DNA of 55,550 bases from Comamonas aquatica NBRC 14918. GTDB taxonomy: Bacteria > Pseudomonadota > Gammaproteobacteria > Burkholderiales > Burkholderiaceae_C. Positions 54,977 through 55,550 of the stretch are shown here, piece by piece (positions within the stretch are counted from its first letter, which is position 1; each line of letters begins with the position of its first letter). The stretch is from the NCBI RefSeq assembly GCF_000739875.1, contig NZ_BBJR01000053.1, positions 1 to 55,550 of the forward strand. Direction: 5' to 3'. The notes beneath the pieces were generated by a model. The model had not been told where the DNA came from. It saw nothing but the letters and a program-made list of their open reading frames with translations, and searched no databases. The position numbers were made by a program, and so were the translations under genes.

Positions 54977-55129
54977 ATGAAAAAACTGCTCGGATGGACT
55001 TTGGTGGCGGCATTGCTGGGTGGCTGCGCGGTGTACACACCCAGTGGCTCCGTGGTGATCGACCCCGGTGCTGGTGGCGGCCATGGTGGTTTCTGTCCAC
55101 CGGGTCAGGCCAAGAAAGGCAATTGCTGA
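54977..55129 (+). CDS. Small lipoprotein, 50 residues
   Basis: The protein starts MKKLLGWTLVAALLGGC, a complete lipoprotein signal with the lipobox LLGGC (Cys17). It continues with a short Gly-rich mature part and ends FCPPGQAKKGNC, a tail I recognise from small uncharacterised lipoproteins of this bacterial family. Two further Cys in the mature part could form a disulfide. No strong Shine-Dalgarno is present. A good terminator lies 115 bp downstream. Function unknown. Confidence 0.82.
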   Translation: MKKLLGWTLVAALLGGCAVYTPSGSVVIDPGAGGGHGGFCPPGQAKKGNC

Positions 55130-55244
55130 AGTCGCCAGGGCGCTGGCATCTCAATCCCATGGACATATCCCGGGCTGTCTGCAGGTTGACCCTCCAAACC
55201 AACAGCGCAGCTTGGACATCTGTTTTTCGCGGCGCAATCTCTGC

Positions 55245-55279
55245 AACCGCCCGGTGTATGCCGGGCGGTTTCTTCTTTT
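55245..55279 (+). terminator. Terminator after the small lipoprotein gene
   Basis: A perfect 10-bp stem AACCGCCCGG/CCGGGCGGTT (55245-55254 and 55261-55270) with a 6-nt loop, followed by TCTTCTTTT. Confidence 0.92.
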
Positions 55280-55349
55280 GCCAAAAAATGGCCGTTGCGC
55301 TGATTGCACAAGTGTGAAAAGCTATCGAATTAGGAGCTTGGATGCAGCG

Positions 55350-55550
55350 TTAGGTGCGCAGCCACTGCATGGTCCGCAGCAAGTAGGCGGCAGAGCCTCG
55401 CCGGGGCGCAGCACAAATGGCCGGTTCGGGTGAAGCCTCGTTGAGGCGGCGCATGTTTTGCGTGCGGCCTGAGGCCGGTGACCCGTAGCAGCGAATGTAA
55501 ACTTTGCCGGGTCGTTCGATGTTTTGCAGCGGTGCTGTGGGACGGCGTTG
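55350..55550 (-). CDS. Possible 3' end of a gene entering from the right (partial)
   Basis: From the window edge an open minus-strand frame of 66 codons runs to a TAA at 55350-55352. It includes IERPGKVYIRCYGSPASGR and ends YLLRTMQWLRT. I do not recognise a family. The frame is free of stops and has an even residue mix. The complementary strand is also open for much of the stretch, so the call is tentative and needs the sequence beyond 55550. Confidence 0.35.
   Translation of the reverse strand, partial: QRRPTAPLQNIERPGKVYIRCYGSPASGRTQNMRRLNEASPEPAICAAPRRGSAAYLLRTMQWLRT

Noticed and set aside
55315..55360. Possible sixth copy of the dispersed repeat (AAAAGCTATCGAATTAGGAGC)
   Set aside because: Only short scattered matches to the core and no GCGC fold-back. 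Too weak to call.

Overview
The window is GC-rich, gene-dense chromosomal DNA from a betaproteobacterium, most likely the family Comamonadaceae (Acidovorax/Comamonas/Delftia relatives). Evidence for this is the protein character, the order purD-hemF-rsfS-rlmH-maf-rng and pepA-holC next to lptFG, and several copies of a short repeat with the core AGCTGCT(T/G)GCGC that I associate with this family. There are no rRNA or tRNA genes, CRISPR arrays, insertion sequences or prophage genes.

Layout. 1-5941: an OmpR-type two-component pair, a small VOC protein, and a sensor with a solute-binding domain fused to PAS-GGDEF-EAL. 6038-11249: the tetrathionate reductase operon ttrBCA (minus strand) behind an FNR-like box. 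11533-13943: an L-2-hydroxyglutarate oxidase-type flavoenzyme and a YqjD/YqjE/YqjK-like envelope stress trio. 14096-17122: pyrD diverging from rpiA and a SpmAB-like membrane protein. 17207-20403: a GGDEF-EAL membrane protein overlapping a PhnD-like periplasmic binding protein. 20417-27825: sugar dehydrogenase, YebC paralogue, glycerol dehydrogenase, upp, a crotonase and a HerA-like ATPase. 27907-35305: a plus-strand housekeeping run (yebC, purD, hemF, rsfS, rlmH, maf, rng, DsbA-like).

35503-41902 is a tightly packed seven-gene minus-strand operon that looks like a light/photo-oxidative stress unit: lipocalin, renalase-like flavoprotein, DUF2256 zinc-ribbon mini-protein, CRY-DASH, Fe-S photolyase, SDR and a TIGR01777 epimerase. 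Behind it is 1.1 kb without a convincing gene but with an unusual cluster of TTGTC/GACAA inverted repeats, then a chemoreceptor (43009-44586). 45119-51133 is a minus-strand run (lptF, lptG, a CbiX-type chelatase, cysB-like regulator, aminotransferase, glycerate kinase). 51158-53561 is pepA-holC-hypothetical. The window ends with a D-2-hydroxyacid dehydrogenase, a 50-residue lipoprotein gene and the possible 3' end of a gene entering from the right.

Points of most interest: (1) the GGDEF-EAL plus PhnD pair, which looks like an NspS/MbaA-type ligand-sensing c-di-GMP module with a different class of binding protein; (2) a copy of the dispersed repeat read in frame as about 20 codons inside the CRY-DASH gene; (3) a histone-H1-like Lys/Ala tail of about 100 residues on RsfS; (4) an FNR-like box with matching -10 in front of ttrBCA and no ttrRS beside it; (5) near-perfect palindromes in front of the cysB-like gene and in the 42.3-42.7 kb gap.
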